This document shows positions 9,303-18,650 of a DNA stretch of 60,726 bases, piece after piece (within the stretch, counting starts at the first letter, position 1; each line of letters starts with the position of its first letter). The notes under the pieces are model-generated. The model saw only the letters and a list, made by a program, of their open reading frames with translations, ran no database searches and had not been told where the DNA came from. The position numbers were made by a program, and so were the translations under genes. The DNA comes from a bacterium (lineage in GTDB: Bacteria; UBP14; UBA6098; JAFGQG01). The stretch lies in assembly GCA_016930435.1 (NCBI GenBank), contig JAFGGQ010000108.1, positions 1 to 60,726 of the forward strand, written 5' to 3'.

Positions 9303-11132
9303 ATGGAGAAAAAAAATGGAATAATGGGTCAGCTTCGAGCCAGAATGACCATAATTTTCTGGGTTGTGGTGGTTCTTTTCGTGGCTATGGTAATCGTGCA
9401 ATGGGGTATGAATTATACAGGGAAAGAGCAAAATCTCAACCCTAATAAGCAGTTAGTAGCCAAGGTGGGAGAAAGGGAAATTCCCATTACCGTTTATCAG
9501 AACGCTCTGGAGAACGCCCGTCAAAGGGCTGTTGACCAGGGAGAAGAATTCACCGATCAACTGGAATCCCAGATTAAGGAACAGACCTGGAATGAACTGG
9601 TCAACCGTGCCATTATAGAGAAAGAGTTTAAGGATAAAAATATTACCCTTGGTGAAAGGGAGATGTTCGAGGTTTTGAAAAACGATCCCCCCGATATAGT
9701 CAAGAAGGTAGAGGCATTCCAGACCGATGGGCAATTTGATTCCCAGAAATTTCAGCAAGCCTTGTTGAATCCGGAGGTCGATTGGATGCCCGTTGAAAAT
9801 TACCTGAGGGCAAACATCCCCTTTGAGAAACTTAAACAACTGATCGAATCAATGGTTTACATCACTACACCGGAGATCCGCGAGATATTCATCAAACGTA
9901 ATGCCCGGGCAAAGGTCAAGTACATGAGCCTGTCCAATTATGATTTTATGGATGCAGTAGTGGATACATCCGCCAGCCGGGTAGAAGAGTATTACGAAAC
10001 CCATAAAGATGATTACTGGCGCGATGAAACGGTTATCCTCAAGTATTTGGAGTTCCCCATCGAACCCAGCAAAATGGATAGCATCGAATTGCAGGACAAG
10101 TTTGCCATGATCTATCAGCGCTTATCGGATGGAGAAGATTTCAGTTGGTTGGCCCAGCAATTTTCCCAGGATCCGGGCAGCGCTGAGAATGGTGGCAGTA
10201 TAGGTTTTTTTGGCCGGGGCCAGATGATCCCCGAATTTGAAGAAGCTGCCTTTGCATTGGATTCGGGTGAAGTATCCGAACCGGTTCAAACCGACTTCGG
10301 ATGGCATATCATCAAGCTGGATGACCGCATCGAAGAGGAAGGCACCGAAATGATCAGTGCCTCACATATACTTTTACGTCTTGCACCCAGCGCAATTACC
10401 GTTGATTCTATCAGGACAATCGCGGATAGTATCTATGAATCAGCTAAGAAATTTGGCATCGATTCGGCGGCGATAGTTATGAATCTTGAAGGATTGGTAA
10501 CTACACCACCCGTTAAGAGAAATGAGTCAATTGAAGGGGTTGGATATCATTCCGGCCTTTCTCATTTCGTATTTAATAATCCGGTTGAATCGGTCTATCC
10601 CCCGGTAGCAGGTCCCAATTCCTTCTTCGTCTATTATCTGTATTCCAAACAATCCGAAGGGATTCCCCCTCTTGATGAGATCAGTTCCCAGGTTAAGTTC
10701 GACCTGGCGAATGAGCAGCGCAAAAAGCTGGCTTATCAAAAACTGGAGACTGCATACCAGAAGATTAAAAGCGGCATGAATTTCTTCGAAGCCGCCGATG
10801 AATTGGGTATTCCTGCTGATACTACAGAATACTTCTCACGATCCGGTTATATCTCCGGGATCGGTTTTGAGCCAGTATTTATAGGAACAGCATTTGGTCT
10901 GGATTTCAATAAACCCTTAAGCGGTATTGTAGAAGGCAGCCGTGGCTACTACTATATAATAGAATTAATGGACAAGGTGGAGGCTGACTTCTCCAGATTC
11001 GAATCCGAAAAACAGCAGATCGTACAGGAGATCTATCAGAACAGGAAAAAAGAAGCATATAACCTCTGGTTTAAATCACTCCGTGATAATGAAATTATTG
11101 TGGATAACCGGATGGAATATTTTGAACCATAA
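9303..11132 (+). CDS. SurA/PpiD-like periplasmic peptidyl-prolyl isomerase
   Basis: Membrane-anchored periplasmic foldase of 609 residues. A single N-terminal helix (residues 15-31, IIFWVVVVLFVAMVIVQ) precedes a SurA_N-like helical region (about 45-190). A PpiC rotamase domain follows around 225-355, recognisable by FSWLAQQFSQDPGSAENGG, IGFFGRGQMIPEFE and TDFGWHIIKL. A second, degenerate PpiC-like half runs from about residue 360. The layout matches PpiD: TM anchor, SurA_N, PpiC, long C-terminus. It presumably helps fold or deliver the many secreted and outer-membrane proteins encoded in the window. AAGGAGG sits 7 bases before ATG. The preceding 235 bases hold a second ribosome-site-like AGGAGG near 9217 without a credible reading frame after it. 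Confidence 0.87.
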   Translation: MEKKNGIMGQLRARMTIIFWVVVVLFVAMVIVQWGMNYTGKEQNLNPNKQLVAKVGEREIPITVYQNALENARQRAVDQGEEFTDQLESQIKEQTWNELVNRAIIEKEFKDKNITLGEREMFEVLKNDPPDIVKKVEAFQTDGQFDSQKFQQALLNPEVDWMPVENYLRANIPFEKLKQLIESMVYITTPEIREIFIKRNARAKVKYMSLSNYDFMDAVVDTSASRVEEYYETHKDDYWRDETVILKYLEFPIEPSKMDSIELQDKFAMIYQRLSDGEDFSWLAQQFSQDPGSAENGGSIGFFGRGQMIPEFEEAAFALDSGEVSEPVQTDFGWHIIKLDDRIEEEGTEMISASHILLRLAPSAITVDSIRTIADSIYESAKKFGIDSAAIVMNLEGLVTTPPVKRNESIEGVGYHSGLSHFVFNNPVESVYPPVAGPNSFFVYYLYSKQSEGIPPLDEISSQVKFDLANEQRKKLAYQKLETAYQKIKSGMNFFEAADELGIPADTTEYFSRSGYISGIGFEPVFIGTAFGLDFNKPLSGIVEGSRGYYYIIELMDKVEADFSRFESEKQQIVQEIYQNRKKEAYNLWFKSLRDNEIIVDNRMEYFEP

Positions 11133-11162
11133 AGAAAAGGGAAGTTTAAGCAGGACCTGGGA

Positions 11163-11525
11163 ATGGGTATAATCAGGATGAACAATATGCGGTTCTATGC
11201 CTACCATGGAGTATCCGCTGCTGAAAAGGAGGTAGGGAAGCATTTCGAGGTAAATATAGAAATGGTTACTAATACTGCGAAAGCGGCCAGCAGTGATAAT
11301 CTAGCCGATACTGTTAATTATGAAGAGGTTTACCGGGAAGTGGAGAGATTCATTACGGAGCACAAGTTTCACCTTGTGGAGACCCTAACCGAAAAGCTGG
11401 CAGACATCCTGTGGAGAAAATTTGAAATACAAGGGATCAGGCTGAGGGTTATCAAACATACACCCCCTTTTCCAGGCCATCTGGATTACATTGAAGTGGA
11501 AGTCAGCCGGGGTGAATTGAGGTAA
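11163..11525 (+). CDS. folB: dihydroneopterin aldolase
   Basis: Cleaves 7,8-dihydroneopterin to 6-hydroxymethyl-dihydropterin and glycolaldehyde in folate synthesis. It has 120 residues, the normal FolB length. Recognised by MRFYAYHGVSAAEKEVGKHF at the N-terminus, DTVNYEEVY in the middle (substrate site), HLVETLTEKLAD, and the C-terminal VIKHTPPFPG with the catalytic lysine. It lies 30 bases after the foldase gene and 6 bases before folK, so an operon is likely. The enzyme order folB-folK matches consecutive pathway steps. Confidence 0.93.
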   Translation: MGIIRMNNMRFYAYHGVSAAEKEVGKHFEVNIEMVTNTAKAASSDNLADTVNYEEVYREVERFITEHKFHLVETLTEKLADILWRKFEIQGIRLRVIKHTPPFPGHLDYIEVEVSRGELR

Positions 11526-11531
11526 CTGAAA

Positions 11532-12032
11532 GTGATTTTTATTGCTTTAGGGACAAACCTGGGAGCTAAAAGCGATAACCTTATCAGGGCTTGTTTTCTA
11601 TTGGAAAAGATCGGTATTATTAAACAAAGATCTTCGGTTTTTCTTACGCGACCATGGGGAGGTATTGAACAGCCGGACTATTTTAATTGCGTCCTGGCTT
11701 TTGAAACCCTGCTAAGCCCCGAAGATCTGCTGACACACCTCAAGGAAATCGAAGCAGCGATTGGCAGGGAAACAGGCGAAAGATGGGGACCCAGAAAAAT
11801 GGATATAGATATTCTAATCTACAATGATAAGGTGCTGAATTCCCCAAATTTGACTATCCCACATCCATTTCTGACCAGCCGGGATTTCTACTTAAAACCA
11901 CTGCTGGAGATCGCCCCGGACTTAATTGATCCCAGGGATAATACCAGGCTTGAAGAAGCCCTCCAAAAATTGAACGAAGAGGGTAAAACTACCATATTAA
12001 AAAAGGTTGAGATCGCGCCATGGACCAGCTGA
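11532..12032 (+). CDS. folK: 2-amino-4-hydroxy-6-hydroxymethyldihydropteridine diphosphokinase
   Basis: Transfers pyrophosphate from ATP to 6-hydroxymethyl-dihydropterin, the product of FolB. Its 166 residues have LGTNLGAKSDNL at the N-terminus, the conserved Mg-binding pair D91 and D93 in GPRKMDIDILIYND, and HPFLTSRDFYLKPL followed by IAPDLIDP near the end. The start is GTG (11532), six bases after the folB stop; no ATG nearby would keep the first beta strand. Its last 13 bases overlap the next gene, a deoxynucleoside kinase. The same folK-deoxynucleoside kinase pairing is found in other FCB-group genomes (general knowledge, not checked here). Confidence 0.93.
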   Translation: MIFIALGTNLGAKSDNLIRACFLLEKIGIIKQRSSVFLTRPWGGIEQPDYFNCVLAFETLLSPEDLLTHLKEIEAAIGRETGERWGPRKMDIDILIYNDKVLNSPNLTIPHPFLTSRDFYLKPLLEIAPDLIDPRDNTRLEEALQKLNEEGKTTILKKVEIAPWTS

Positions 12033-12664
12033 ATTATATAGCGGTTGAAGGGGTTATCGGAGTGGGAAAGACCACACTGGCACGTTTGCTGGCAGCAGAG
12101 CTGGGGTCAAAACTCGTGGAAGAAAAATTCGAGGAGAACCCTTTCCTGGTCGATTTTTATAAGGACCCCACTCACTACGCCCTTTCTACACAGATATTCT
12201 TCCTGATGTCACGATACCGGCAACTGCAATCACTCTGGAATGTCGATTTGTTCAACAGCAAAGTAGTGGCCGACTACATCTTCGAAAAGGATAAGCTCTA
12301 TGCCTTTATTAACCTGGATGACCGGGAATTAAAGCTGTATGAAGACATCGAAAATAATTTGCGTCAAAAATTACCACATCCTACACTGGTAATTTACCTT
12401 CAGGCGGCCACAGAAGTTATCATGGAACGAATCAGCAGAAGGGGTCGGGAATATGAGCACTATATCTCGGTAGATTATATTGAACAGCTTTCAGAGGCTT
12501 ATAATTACTTTTTCTTTAATTATACAAGAGGCCCATTGTTGGTTGTTAATACCAATGAAATAGACTATTCTAAGTCCCATGATGATTTTAAAAACCTAAT
12601 CGCTATTATCTCCGAACCACTAACCGGAGTTCAGTATTACACCCCGAAACCAGAGCTTTTTTAG
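12020..12664 (+). CDS. deoxynucleoside kinase (deoxyadenosine/deoxyguanosine kinase type)
   Basis: Phosphorylates deoxynucleosides for dNTP salvage. The 214-residue P-loop kinase has GVIGVGKTT (residues 11-19), then the EKFEENPFLVDFY segment, where dNKs bind the sugar and base. The basic lid motif MERISRRGREYE lies near residue 135, and YIEQLSEAYNYFF follows. All are features of the dGK/dAK/thymidine kinase 2-like family rather than of TMP kinase. It overlaps folK by 13 bases and is followed at once by panB, so it belongs to the same operon. Which base it prefers cannot be read from sequence. Confidence 0.88.
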   Translation: MDQLNYIAVEGVIGVGKTTLARLLAAELGSKLVEEKFEENPFLVDFYKDPTHYALSTQIFFLMSRYRQLQSLWNVDLFNSKVVADYIFEKDKLYAFINLDDRELKLYEDIENNLRQKLPHPTLVIYLQAATEVIMERISRRGREYEHYISVDYIEQLSEAYNYFFFNYTRGPLLVVNTNEIDYSKSHDDFKNLIAIISEPLTGVQYYTPKPELF

Positions 12665-12679
12665 ATGTTGGGAGGAAAC

Positions 12680-13477
12680 ATGGACCGTATTACGATAAGA
12701 AATCTGCAGAAGATGAAGGTGGAAGGGGAGAAGATCGCCGCCCTGACCGCTTATGATTATTATATGGCAAAGTTCGTTGAAGAAGCGGGAATAGAAGTAA
12801 TTCTGGTGGGCGATTCATTGAACATGGTTGTTTATGGCGAGCCAAGTACACTTTCCTGCACCATGACAAAAATGTTAGCTCATACAAAAGCAGTGAGCAG
12901 TTCTGCCCTCCGGGCACTGGTAGTAGGGGATATGCCTTTTTTATCCTATCAGCCCAGTATCAGGGAAGCCATCTATAATGCCGGTTTATTTCTCTCAGAA
13001 GGGGGTGCACAGGCTGTGAAGCTGGAAGGTGGATTGGAGTTCGTTCCCACGGTAGGCAAGATAATCGAGAGTGGAATACCGGTAATGGGTCATCTGGGGA
13101 TGCTTCCCCAATCCGTACATAAATACGGAGGTTATCTGGTAAGGGGTAAAACCGACCGGGAACAGGAATATCTTCTGGAAAGCGCGCTGGCCCTGCAGGA
13201 GGCAGGATGCTTCGCCATAGTACTTGAGAAGGTCCCCGCTAAACTGGGTAAAAAACTGACCGAAAGCCTTGCTATCCCAACTATAGGAATCGGAGCGGGA
13301 CCATACTGCGACGGGCAGATTCTTGTGTTAAATGACATGCTGGGACTATATGATAAATTCTGCCCTAAATTTGTGCGCCCTTATGCCAACCTGAAGAAAC
13401 TGATCCTGAAAGCAGTTAAACACTATCGGAATGATGTAAAATCAGGTGACTACCCCTCAAGCGAAGAAAGCTTTTAA
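12680..13477 (+). CDS. panB: 3-methyl-2-oxobutanoate hydroxymethyltransferase
   Basis: First committed step of pantothenate synthesis: transfers a hydroxymethyl group from methylene-THF to 2-oxoisovalerate. A TIM-barrel enzyme of 265 residues. Mg-binding motif VGDSLNMVVYG is near residue 45, followed by HTKAV, GDMPFLSYQ, KLEGG, GHLGMLPQSVHKYGGY and IGIGAGPYCDGQILV. I start at ATG 12680 because GGAGG lies 5 bases before it. An ATG five codons upstream would place the ribosome site inside the gene. panC follows within 12 bases. The dependence on methylene-THF gives a metabolic reason to sit beside folB and folK. Confidence 0.95.
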   Translation: MDRITIRNLQKMKVEGEKIAALTAYDYYMAKFVEEAGIEVILVGDSLNMVVYGEPSTLSCTMTKMLAHTKAVSSSALRALVVGDMPFLSYQPSIREAIYNAGLFLSEGGAQAVKLEGGLEFVPTVGKIIESGIPVMGHLGMLPQSVHKYGGYLVRGKTDREQEYLLESALALQEAGCFAIVLEKVPAKLGKKLTESLAIPTIGIGAGPYCDGQILVLNDMLGLYDKFCPKFVRPYANLKKLILKAVKHYRNDVKSGDYPSSEESF

Positions 13478-13489
13478 AATTTGGCAGCA

Positions 13490-14365
13490 ATGAAATTAAT
13501 AAGGTCTGTTAATGAGATGCAGCAGCTTTCGGCTTCCCTGAAGGCGGAAGGCAAAACGATTGGTTTCGTCCCCACAATGGGCTATCTGCACGATGGTCAT
13601 CTGTCCCTGATCAAGACCGCGCATGCCGGAGCCCAGGTTGTGGTGGTCTCTATATACGTTAATCCTGCACAGTTCGGGCCTTCTGAAGACCTTTCCAATT
13701 ATCCCCGGGATATTGAACGGGATCAATTGCTCTGCAGGGAAAATGGGGTGGACATAATCTTTTACCCAGACGACGGGCAAATGTACCCGGATGCCTATGC
13801 TACCTATGTTGATGTTGAAGGTTTAACACAGCATCTGTGCGGAGCAACCCGACCAGGGCATTTCCGGGGAGTGACCACCATAGTAAACAAGCTGTTTAAT
13901 ATTGTGCAACCGGATTGCGCTGTCTTTGGCCAGAAGGACGGCCAGCAAGCTCTGGTCATTAAAAAAATGGTGAAAGACCTACATATCCCGGTTCAAATTA
14001 TCATTGCCCCAACAATCCGCGAAAAAAATGGCCTGGCATTAAGTTCCAGAAATAAATACCTCACTCCAAAACAGAGAAAAGAGGCATCCGTACTCTATAA
14101 GGCGCTGCAATTAGGAGAACACCTGATACTCGATAAAGGTGAACTCAAAGCATCTGTTATTATTGACGAAATATCAAAACTATTCCAAAATAAACCGGAT
14201 TTTACAATTGATTATATTACAATAGTCGATACCCTTAAGGTGCAACCCATTGAGCATCTTTCGGGTGAAATAATGCTTGCCCTGGCTATTTACGTTGGTA
14301 AAGCCCGGCTAATCGATAATATTATTATCCAAGTGCCCCGGGATCAGATCCCGGAAATCCACTGA
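13490..14365 (+). CDS. panC: pantothenate synthetase
   Basis: ATP-dependent ligation of pantoate and beta-alanine; last step of pantothenate synthesis. Motifs of this nucleotidyltransferase-fold enzyme are FVPTMGYLHDGHLSLI (HxGH), SIYVNPAQFGPSEDL, the GQKDGQQ loop and REKNGLALSSRNKYL (KMSKS-like). It has 291 residues from the ATG giving MKLIRSVNEM. A TTG at 13481 is an in-frame alternative three codons earlier with slightly better ribosome-site spacing, so the start is uncertain. The TGA stop abuts the stop of the next, convergent gene with no bases between them. panD is not in the window. Confidence 0.94.
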   Translation: MKLIRSVNEMQQLSASLKAEGKTIGFVPTMGYLHDGHLSLIKTAHAGAQVVVVSIYVNPAQFGPSEDLSNYPRDIERDQLLCRENGVDIIFYPDDGQMYPDAYATYVDVEGLTQHLCGATRPGHFRGVTTIVNKLFNIVQPDCAVFGQKDGQQALVIKKMVKDLHIPVQIIIAPTIREKNGLALSSRNKYLTPKQRKEASVLYKALQLGEHLILDKGELKASVIIDEISKLFQNKPDFTIDYITIVDTLKVQPIEHLSGEIMLALAIYVGKARLIDNIIIQVPRDQIPEIH

Positions 14366-15322
14366 CTATTTCAGGTAAATTAACTTATGGCTGCTGGTAT
14401 CGCTACCCCTGGTAGCTTTAACCAGGTATGTGCCGCTGTTCAGCTCCTCTGAAGGCTGCCAGATAATAAACTGGTCGGATATCCCGGAATTGCTGAATGG
14501 GGTTCCTACTAATTTGCCGGTCAGATCAAATATGCGGATGTCAGCGCCAGCCGGGACGCTTATTCGGCAAGCTGCATTAAATGGATTGGGATAGGAACTG
14601 ACCTCGAAGTCACCCGGAAGAAAGATGCTGTATTCATTAATACCGGATAGTTCATAATCAACCAGGGCGGCGGATGAATTGGAAGGAGTGCCCCCCATAA
14701 GACCGCCAAAAACATCATTTTCATGGAAATAAACCTCTCCAACACTATAAGCCATCTTGGAAATGGTCTGAATGTCCACTCCCGAATCCGCAAACATCAT
14801 TCCGGCATCGATCTTCCAATCGTTCGTAGTCGTTACAACAATGCAATTTTCAAAAATACCGTATGGAGTGGTGACATCCTCATAGCCCTCAAATACAGAG
14901 GTTACCAGCATATTTACATTGATAAGGATACCCATGAATTCCAACGCCGTGTCAATCTCAAATGCTTGCCATTCATCACCCACATTCATCTCATGAGGTA
15001 AATACTTGACCTCGATCATATCGAATTCAAGACCGAACTCAGCTACCGGAGGCAGGAAGTAATTGTAGATACCATCCGAACGGTTCTGATAATAGGAAGT
15101 ATCCGATTCTTCACCATGATCGGAAACATAAACATAAGTTTCGTAACCGTCCATCATGGTAGTTCCTTCAATGGTCTGAACATAATTTTCATAACCAGTT
15201 TCAGTGGAATCACGATAGGTCCAGTTATTACCAACAGCCATCGGATAATAAGGGGCAGTGTCAACGGCATAAGAAGCTGCCGCTAAAACCAGAACCAGGA
15301 AAACTCCCAATACGTACTTCAT
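14366..15322 (-). CDS. secreted protein with C-terminal sorting domain, function unknown
   Basis: A protein of 318 residues with a signal peptide (MKYVLGVFLVLVLAAASYAV). The middle region starts YYPMAVGNNWTYRDS, a pattern seen in secreted proteins of candidate phyla, and is rich in Tyr and Asp. The last 75 or so residues form a beta-rich domain: VSSYPNPFNAACRISV, IRIFDLTGKLV, then SGTYLVKATRGSDTSSHKL and a final lysine. This matches the general type of T9SS or Por-like C-terminal sorting domains. It probably passes to the cell surface. The start is supported by AGGAGG 8 bases upstream. Its stop touches the panC stop on the other strand. No catalytic motif is evident. Confidence 0.8.
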   Translation of the reverse strand: MKYVLGVFLVLVLAAASYAVDTAPYYPMAVGNNWTYRDSTETGYENYVQTIEGTTMMDGYETYVYVSDHGEESDTSYYQNRSDGIYNYFLPPVAEFGLEFDMIEVKYLPHEMNVGDEWQAFEIDTALEFMGILINVNMLVTSVFEGYEDVTTPYGIFENCIVVTTTNDWKIDAGMMFADSGVDIQTISKMAYSVGEVYFHENDVFGGLMGGTPSNSSAALVDYELSGINEYSIFLPGDFEVSSYPNPFNAACRISVPAGADIRIFDLTGKLVGTPFSNSGISDQFIIWQPSEELNSGTYLVKATRGSDTSSHKLIYLK

Positions 15323-15379
15323 CTTTTAACCTCCTGTAAATTAATACGTTATTTTAATTTTAAACCAATAATTTATAGG

Positions 15380-15407
15380 TTGATTTTGATTTGTAAAGAT
15401 GTAAATT
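15380..15407 (+). promoter_or_regulatory. sigma-70-like promoter for the YigZ-family gene
   Basis: TTGATT at 15380-15385 and TAAATT at 15402-15407, spacer 16, with 36 bases to the ATG at 15444. It sits in the 121-base AT-rich gap between two divergent genes. The TAAATT -10 box recurs at four other places in the window. Confidence 0.4.
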
Positions 15408-15443
15408 AAAAAATGTAAAAAAAACCGAATCGAGGATTTAACA

Positions 15444-16049
15444 ATGTCTGAAAATAGCTATTTTACAATAGAAAAGGAATCACTTGGAGAATACACGGAT
15501 AAGGGCTCCAGGTTTATCGGGGTGATTTTTCCACTGGAAAAGGGGGACGAAATTTCAATCCGCCTGGATGATCTGAAAGGACGTTATCCCGGTGCCACGC
15601 ACTATGTTTACGCCTACAGGCTTATGGAAAATGGTGTGGTGGAGGTCTTCCGGGATTGTGGAGAGCCTTCGGGAACGGCTGGTCTGCCCATGATCAATGT
15701 ACTCCGTAAGAATATGTTGACAAATACTGGAATTATTGTTATAAGGTATTTCGGGGGGAAAAAACTCGGGGTAAGCGGTTTAAGGGAAGCTTATACGGCA
15801 GCAAGTGAAGCTGCCCTGGCAAATGCCCGGATACTTGAAAAATTCCATGAAGCTCATTTTAAAATGGTCCTGCCCTACACCCAGTTGGATCGGGTTTCAG
15901 CCATGATAGAGCCTGACCTGGGCAAGCTTGAACAAAAGGAGTTCACCGATAAGGTTACTCTGTTTGCAGCTATCAAATTGGATAAGTTGGATATTTTCCG
16001 CTCCCTTGTAGAAGCACTCCCCGGGATCGAATTGTATGAATTGGATTGA
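15444..16049 (+). CDS. YigZ/IMPACT family protein
   Basis: Member of the UPF0029/IMPACT family, whose bacterial members are associated with ribosome or translation quality control but lack a firm biochemical function. The 201 residues contain the signature GATHYVYAYR, the FRDCGEPSGTAGLPM block (residues about 70-85) and VIRYFGGKKLGVSGLREAY, then a C-terminal ferredoxin-like domain from about residue 135. Length and motif order are normal. It is monocistronic: divergent from the sorting-domain protein upstream and convergent with the metalloprotease gene, whose stop is 8 bases away. Confidence 0.9.
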   Translation: MSENSYFTIEKESLGEYTDKGSRFIGVIFPLEKGDEISIRLDDLKGRYPGATHYVYAYRLMENGVVEVFRDCGEPSGTAGLPMINVLRKNMLTNTGIIVIRYFGGKKLGVSGLREAYTAASEAALANARILEKFHEAHFKMVLPYTQLDRVSAMIEPDLGKLEQKEFTDKVTLFAAIKLDKLDIFRSLVEALPGIELYELD

Positions 16050-16057
16050 TCACCCTC

Positions 16058-18631
16058 TTATTTCATTAACACTATTTTCCGCGCGTATTTTTTGTTTTCA
16101 AGATTAAGAACTGCCATATATATTCCGCTGGGAACTGCATGGCCGAACTGGTCTGCACCTTCCCATGTTACCCTGATCATATCCCCGTTAGAAAATGCTT
16201 TATTAACCCTTAAAGCAGGAGTAAGGTCATAAACCAATTCTCCCAGAAGGTTAAAAATGCTCAGTTGAAATGCGCCCGTGGAAATATCTTCAGGAACCGC
16301 AAAGGCAATTGAAATCTCACTGTTAAAGGGATTGGGATAAGCATTTAGGCCCATACTTAAAACCCGGGAAGGTTTCTCTGAGACAGCGGTGGTAGTTCTT
16401 TGAAAGGTACCCCGGATCATGTTGTAACCACAGTTATCCGGATAACTCCAAAAATCATAGTGTTCCCACCATTCGGAATCGGTCCAGTAAAAATTGATAT
16501 TCCTGGGGATGGAGGTGTGGTCATCACATAAAATAGAAGGTATTTCCCGGTAGGTTCCGCTGGTATATTCAAATCCCACGATTATCCCGGCTTCATCAGG
16601 AATGGTGATATCCAGACCGGATACATCGACGGTGGCCCAGTCCGGGTAGAAATCGGTAATTACAAATTCATCGCTCACGCCAATCTCGTTGAAAGGCATT
16701 CCGTCAGCGCCTACGTTATATGCACGGATCCGGATGTTTTGAGATCCTGCGCTGGCCAAATCGTAGAGCATGACGGACACGGTTAGAAGTTTGTATTCCA
16801 TGGTGGGTTCCTCAGGAAGAAAGCGGATGCAGACTATATCGTTCATGTTCCAATATGAGCTATAGGTAATGCCTTCTCCATTATCCAGTATAATATCGAC
16901 GGTATCTACATCACCTACACCACGCGGGGATGCGCTGATTATATTGGAATATGCGCTTTCTTCCTCGCCATAAAGCGCGGTTACCGCATACTGGTAGGTG
17001 ATGCCATTAGTTACGGTGCAATCGATATACATAGTATCCAGGGTGGATGCGATCCTTTCCATGCTTGCAGCTGGTAAGCGGCGGTAAATATAAAAGCTGT
17101 CAGGGGCACTGCCGGGAGTGGCTCTCCAGTATAGGGGTACCTGACCATCCTGGCCGCTCACCGCGTTTAGATTTAGTGGAGCGGGGTAAATGTCACTGCC
17201 CACCGAAGCCGAATAACTGTAATCGTAGCTGCTGTATATAGATGTTCCTACCGGCGCGGGTATCATTATAACCGACCGGTAATTCTCAAAGCTGGGCACA
17301 ATCATATTGCCGGAACCTGAGGGGTTAACTGGAATATTTATGATCTCGGGAACGCCGCTATCCGGGAATTTGATCACCTTCATCTTCCAGGTGGTGGATT
17401 CGTCGCCGGTAAAGGAAAGTGAAAGTGCTCCGGAATAGCCGCTATTCTTGAAGCGGATATAGTTTGAAGCCAGGTTCTGTGGCCTGTGAGAGGTACCGCC
17501 GGAGGTAACCGGGTAGGTATTATGACTGTTTTCCATGCGGACAGAAGGGTATCTTGCGCCATCGTCATAGTATTCGGGACCGTGGAGGCTATCGGTGAAG
17601 AGGTTCCAGACCGTGAACTGGGAAAAAAGGTTATTGAAATCATCTCCCAATCCCCATCGCAAGGCGTTCTGAGCGTCCCGATACATACAGCTTTCCCAGA
17701 GATAACGGATAGTATCCGCTCCCAGTGTTTTCTCTAAAAATATATTAAATATTCCGCAGCTATACATATGAGTGCCCGAAGTGCTGGTCAGCGACAGGTG
17801 GGGATCGTCATAGAAATCTTCCACATAGATCAGGTAGTCATTGACATAGGGATAGCCGTACTCCTCCATCCACACGGAGCTGATCTCCATCCACCAGATC
17901 GCTTCATATTGGTCGTAAGCGACCTGGACGGCATGAAAGAATTCGTGAATCGAAGTAACCTTCTGAGCCCCTATGATGCTTCCATCCGGGTCGTCATTGT
18001 GTGGAAAACCATCGTAATTGTTATGTACTTCGATATATGAGTAGGCATCGTCCCATGGATTCGGCCCATCTCCCTCCGGATAGGTAATGCCATAGACGTC
18101 CAACAGGTTCCTGATATAAATATCGAAACGTCCGTCGCCGCCAAGACTGCCGTCGGAGGGAGGCGCCATATATCCCATGGTATCCACGATCAAAGCCCAT
18201 GCGCGGTCGAAGTACCGTGCGAAGCGGAGCATAAAATCCTCTTCGGTTGCACTATAACCGGTGTTCGTATAGTGGAGCTTGAAATGGCCGCCTTCGCTGT
18301 TATATTCTAAAGGCAAGCCGTAGGGCCTGGTTAAATAAGAGGATATTATTTCTTTTGTCTCCCGGGAGAGCTGCTCCCAGTTTTGCCGAACTTCAAGGAT
18401 CACCGGGGTGCCGGATTTCAGGGCATGATCACCCCGGTACGCCATAGGGACTTTGTCCGGGGAATAGAGCGAGTAAACCTTGAATAGCAAAGCCTCCTCG
18501 TAGGTTAATGAACCCTGAATATAAGCATCCTCGATCCTGTCCAGGGTGCTTGCCGCTGAGGTTGTCCGGGGCAGTATGCTGCAGGTTAACAGTATCAAGC
18601 TCAAAGACCATATAGCAAATTTAGCCGTCAT
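16058..18631 (-). CDS. secreted HEXXH metalloprotease-like protein with FN3 and sorting domains
   Basis: Large extracellular protein (857 residues) with a signal peptide. A presumed catalytic region spans about residues 90-360. It holds the zinc motif HEFFH at 229-233 and a candidate third ligand in WMEISSVWMEE about 16 residues later. A FLRFARYF/RAW segment and GGDGRFDIYI precede it. This resembles the MXAN_6640-type putative metalloproteases. A fibronectin III domain lies around 482-568 (PLYWRATPGSAPDSFYIYRR). The C-terminus is a sorting domain (LNAYPNPFNSEISIAF...LSIFNLLGELV, ending in KIVLMK). The gene starts 19 bases after the stop of the unknown 315-residue protein, with GGAGG before its ATG, so the two are likely co-transcribed. 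Substrate unknown. Confidence 0.82.
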   Translation of the reverse strand: MTAKFAIWSLSLILLTCSILPRTTSAASTLDRIEDAYIQGSLTYEEALLFKVYSLYSPDKVPMAYRGDHALKSGTPVILEVRQNWEQLSRETKEIISSYLTRPYGLPLEYNSEGGHFKLHYTNTGYSATEEDFMLRFARYFDRAWALIVDTMGYMAPPSDGSLGGDGRFDIYIRNLLDVYGITYPEGDGPNPWDDAYSYIEVHNNYDGFPHNDDPDGSIIGAQKVTSIHEFFHAVQVAYDQYEAIWWMEISSVWMEEYGYPYVNDYLIYVEDFYDDPHLSLTSTSGTHMYSCGIFNIFLEKTLGADTIRYLWESCMYRDAQNALRWGLGDDFNNLFSQFTVWNLFTDSLHGPEYYDDGARYPSVRMENSHNTYPVTSGGTSHRPQNLASNYIRFKNSGYSGALSLSFTGDESTTWKMKVIKFPDSGVPEIINIPVNPSGSGNMIVPSFENYRSVIMIPAPVGTSIYSSYDYSYSASVGSDIYPAPLNLNAVSGQDGQVPLYWRATPGSAPDSFYIYRRLPAASMERIASTLDTMYIDCTVTNGITYQYAVTALYGEEESAYSNIISASPRGVGDVDTVDIILDNGEGITYSSYWNMNDIVCIRFLPEEPTMEYKLLTVSVMLYDLASAGSQNIRIRAYNVGADGMPFNEIGVSDEFVITDFYPDWATVDVSGLDITIPDEAGIIVGFEYTSGTYREIPSILCDDHTSIPRNINFYWTDSEWWEHYDFWSYPDNCGYNMIRGTFQRTTTAVSEKPSRVLSMGLNAYPNPFNSEISIAFAVPEDISTGAFQLSIFNLLGELVYDLTPALRVNKAFSNGDMIRVTWEGADQFGHAVPSGIYMAVLNLENKKYARKIVLMK

Positions 18632-18650
18632 TTATTATCCTCCAGTATTT

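Noticed and set aside
16058-18631. Assignment of the HEFFH protein to a named protease family such as thermolysin or immune inhibitor A
   Set aside because: The motif and the following glutamate fit only generally. The sequence around them matches neither family closely enough to name.
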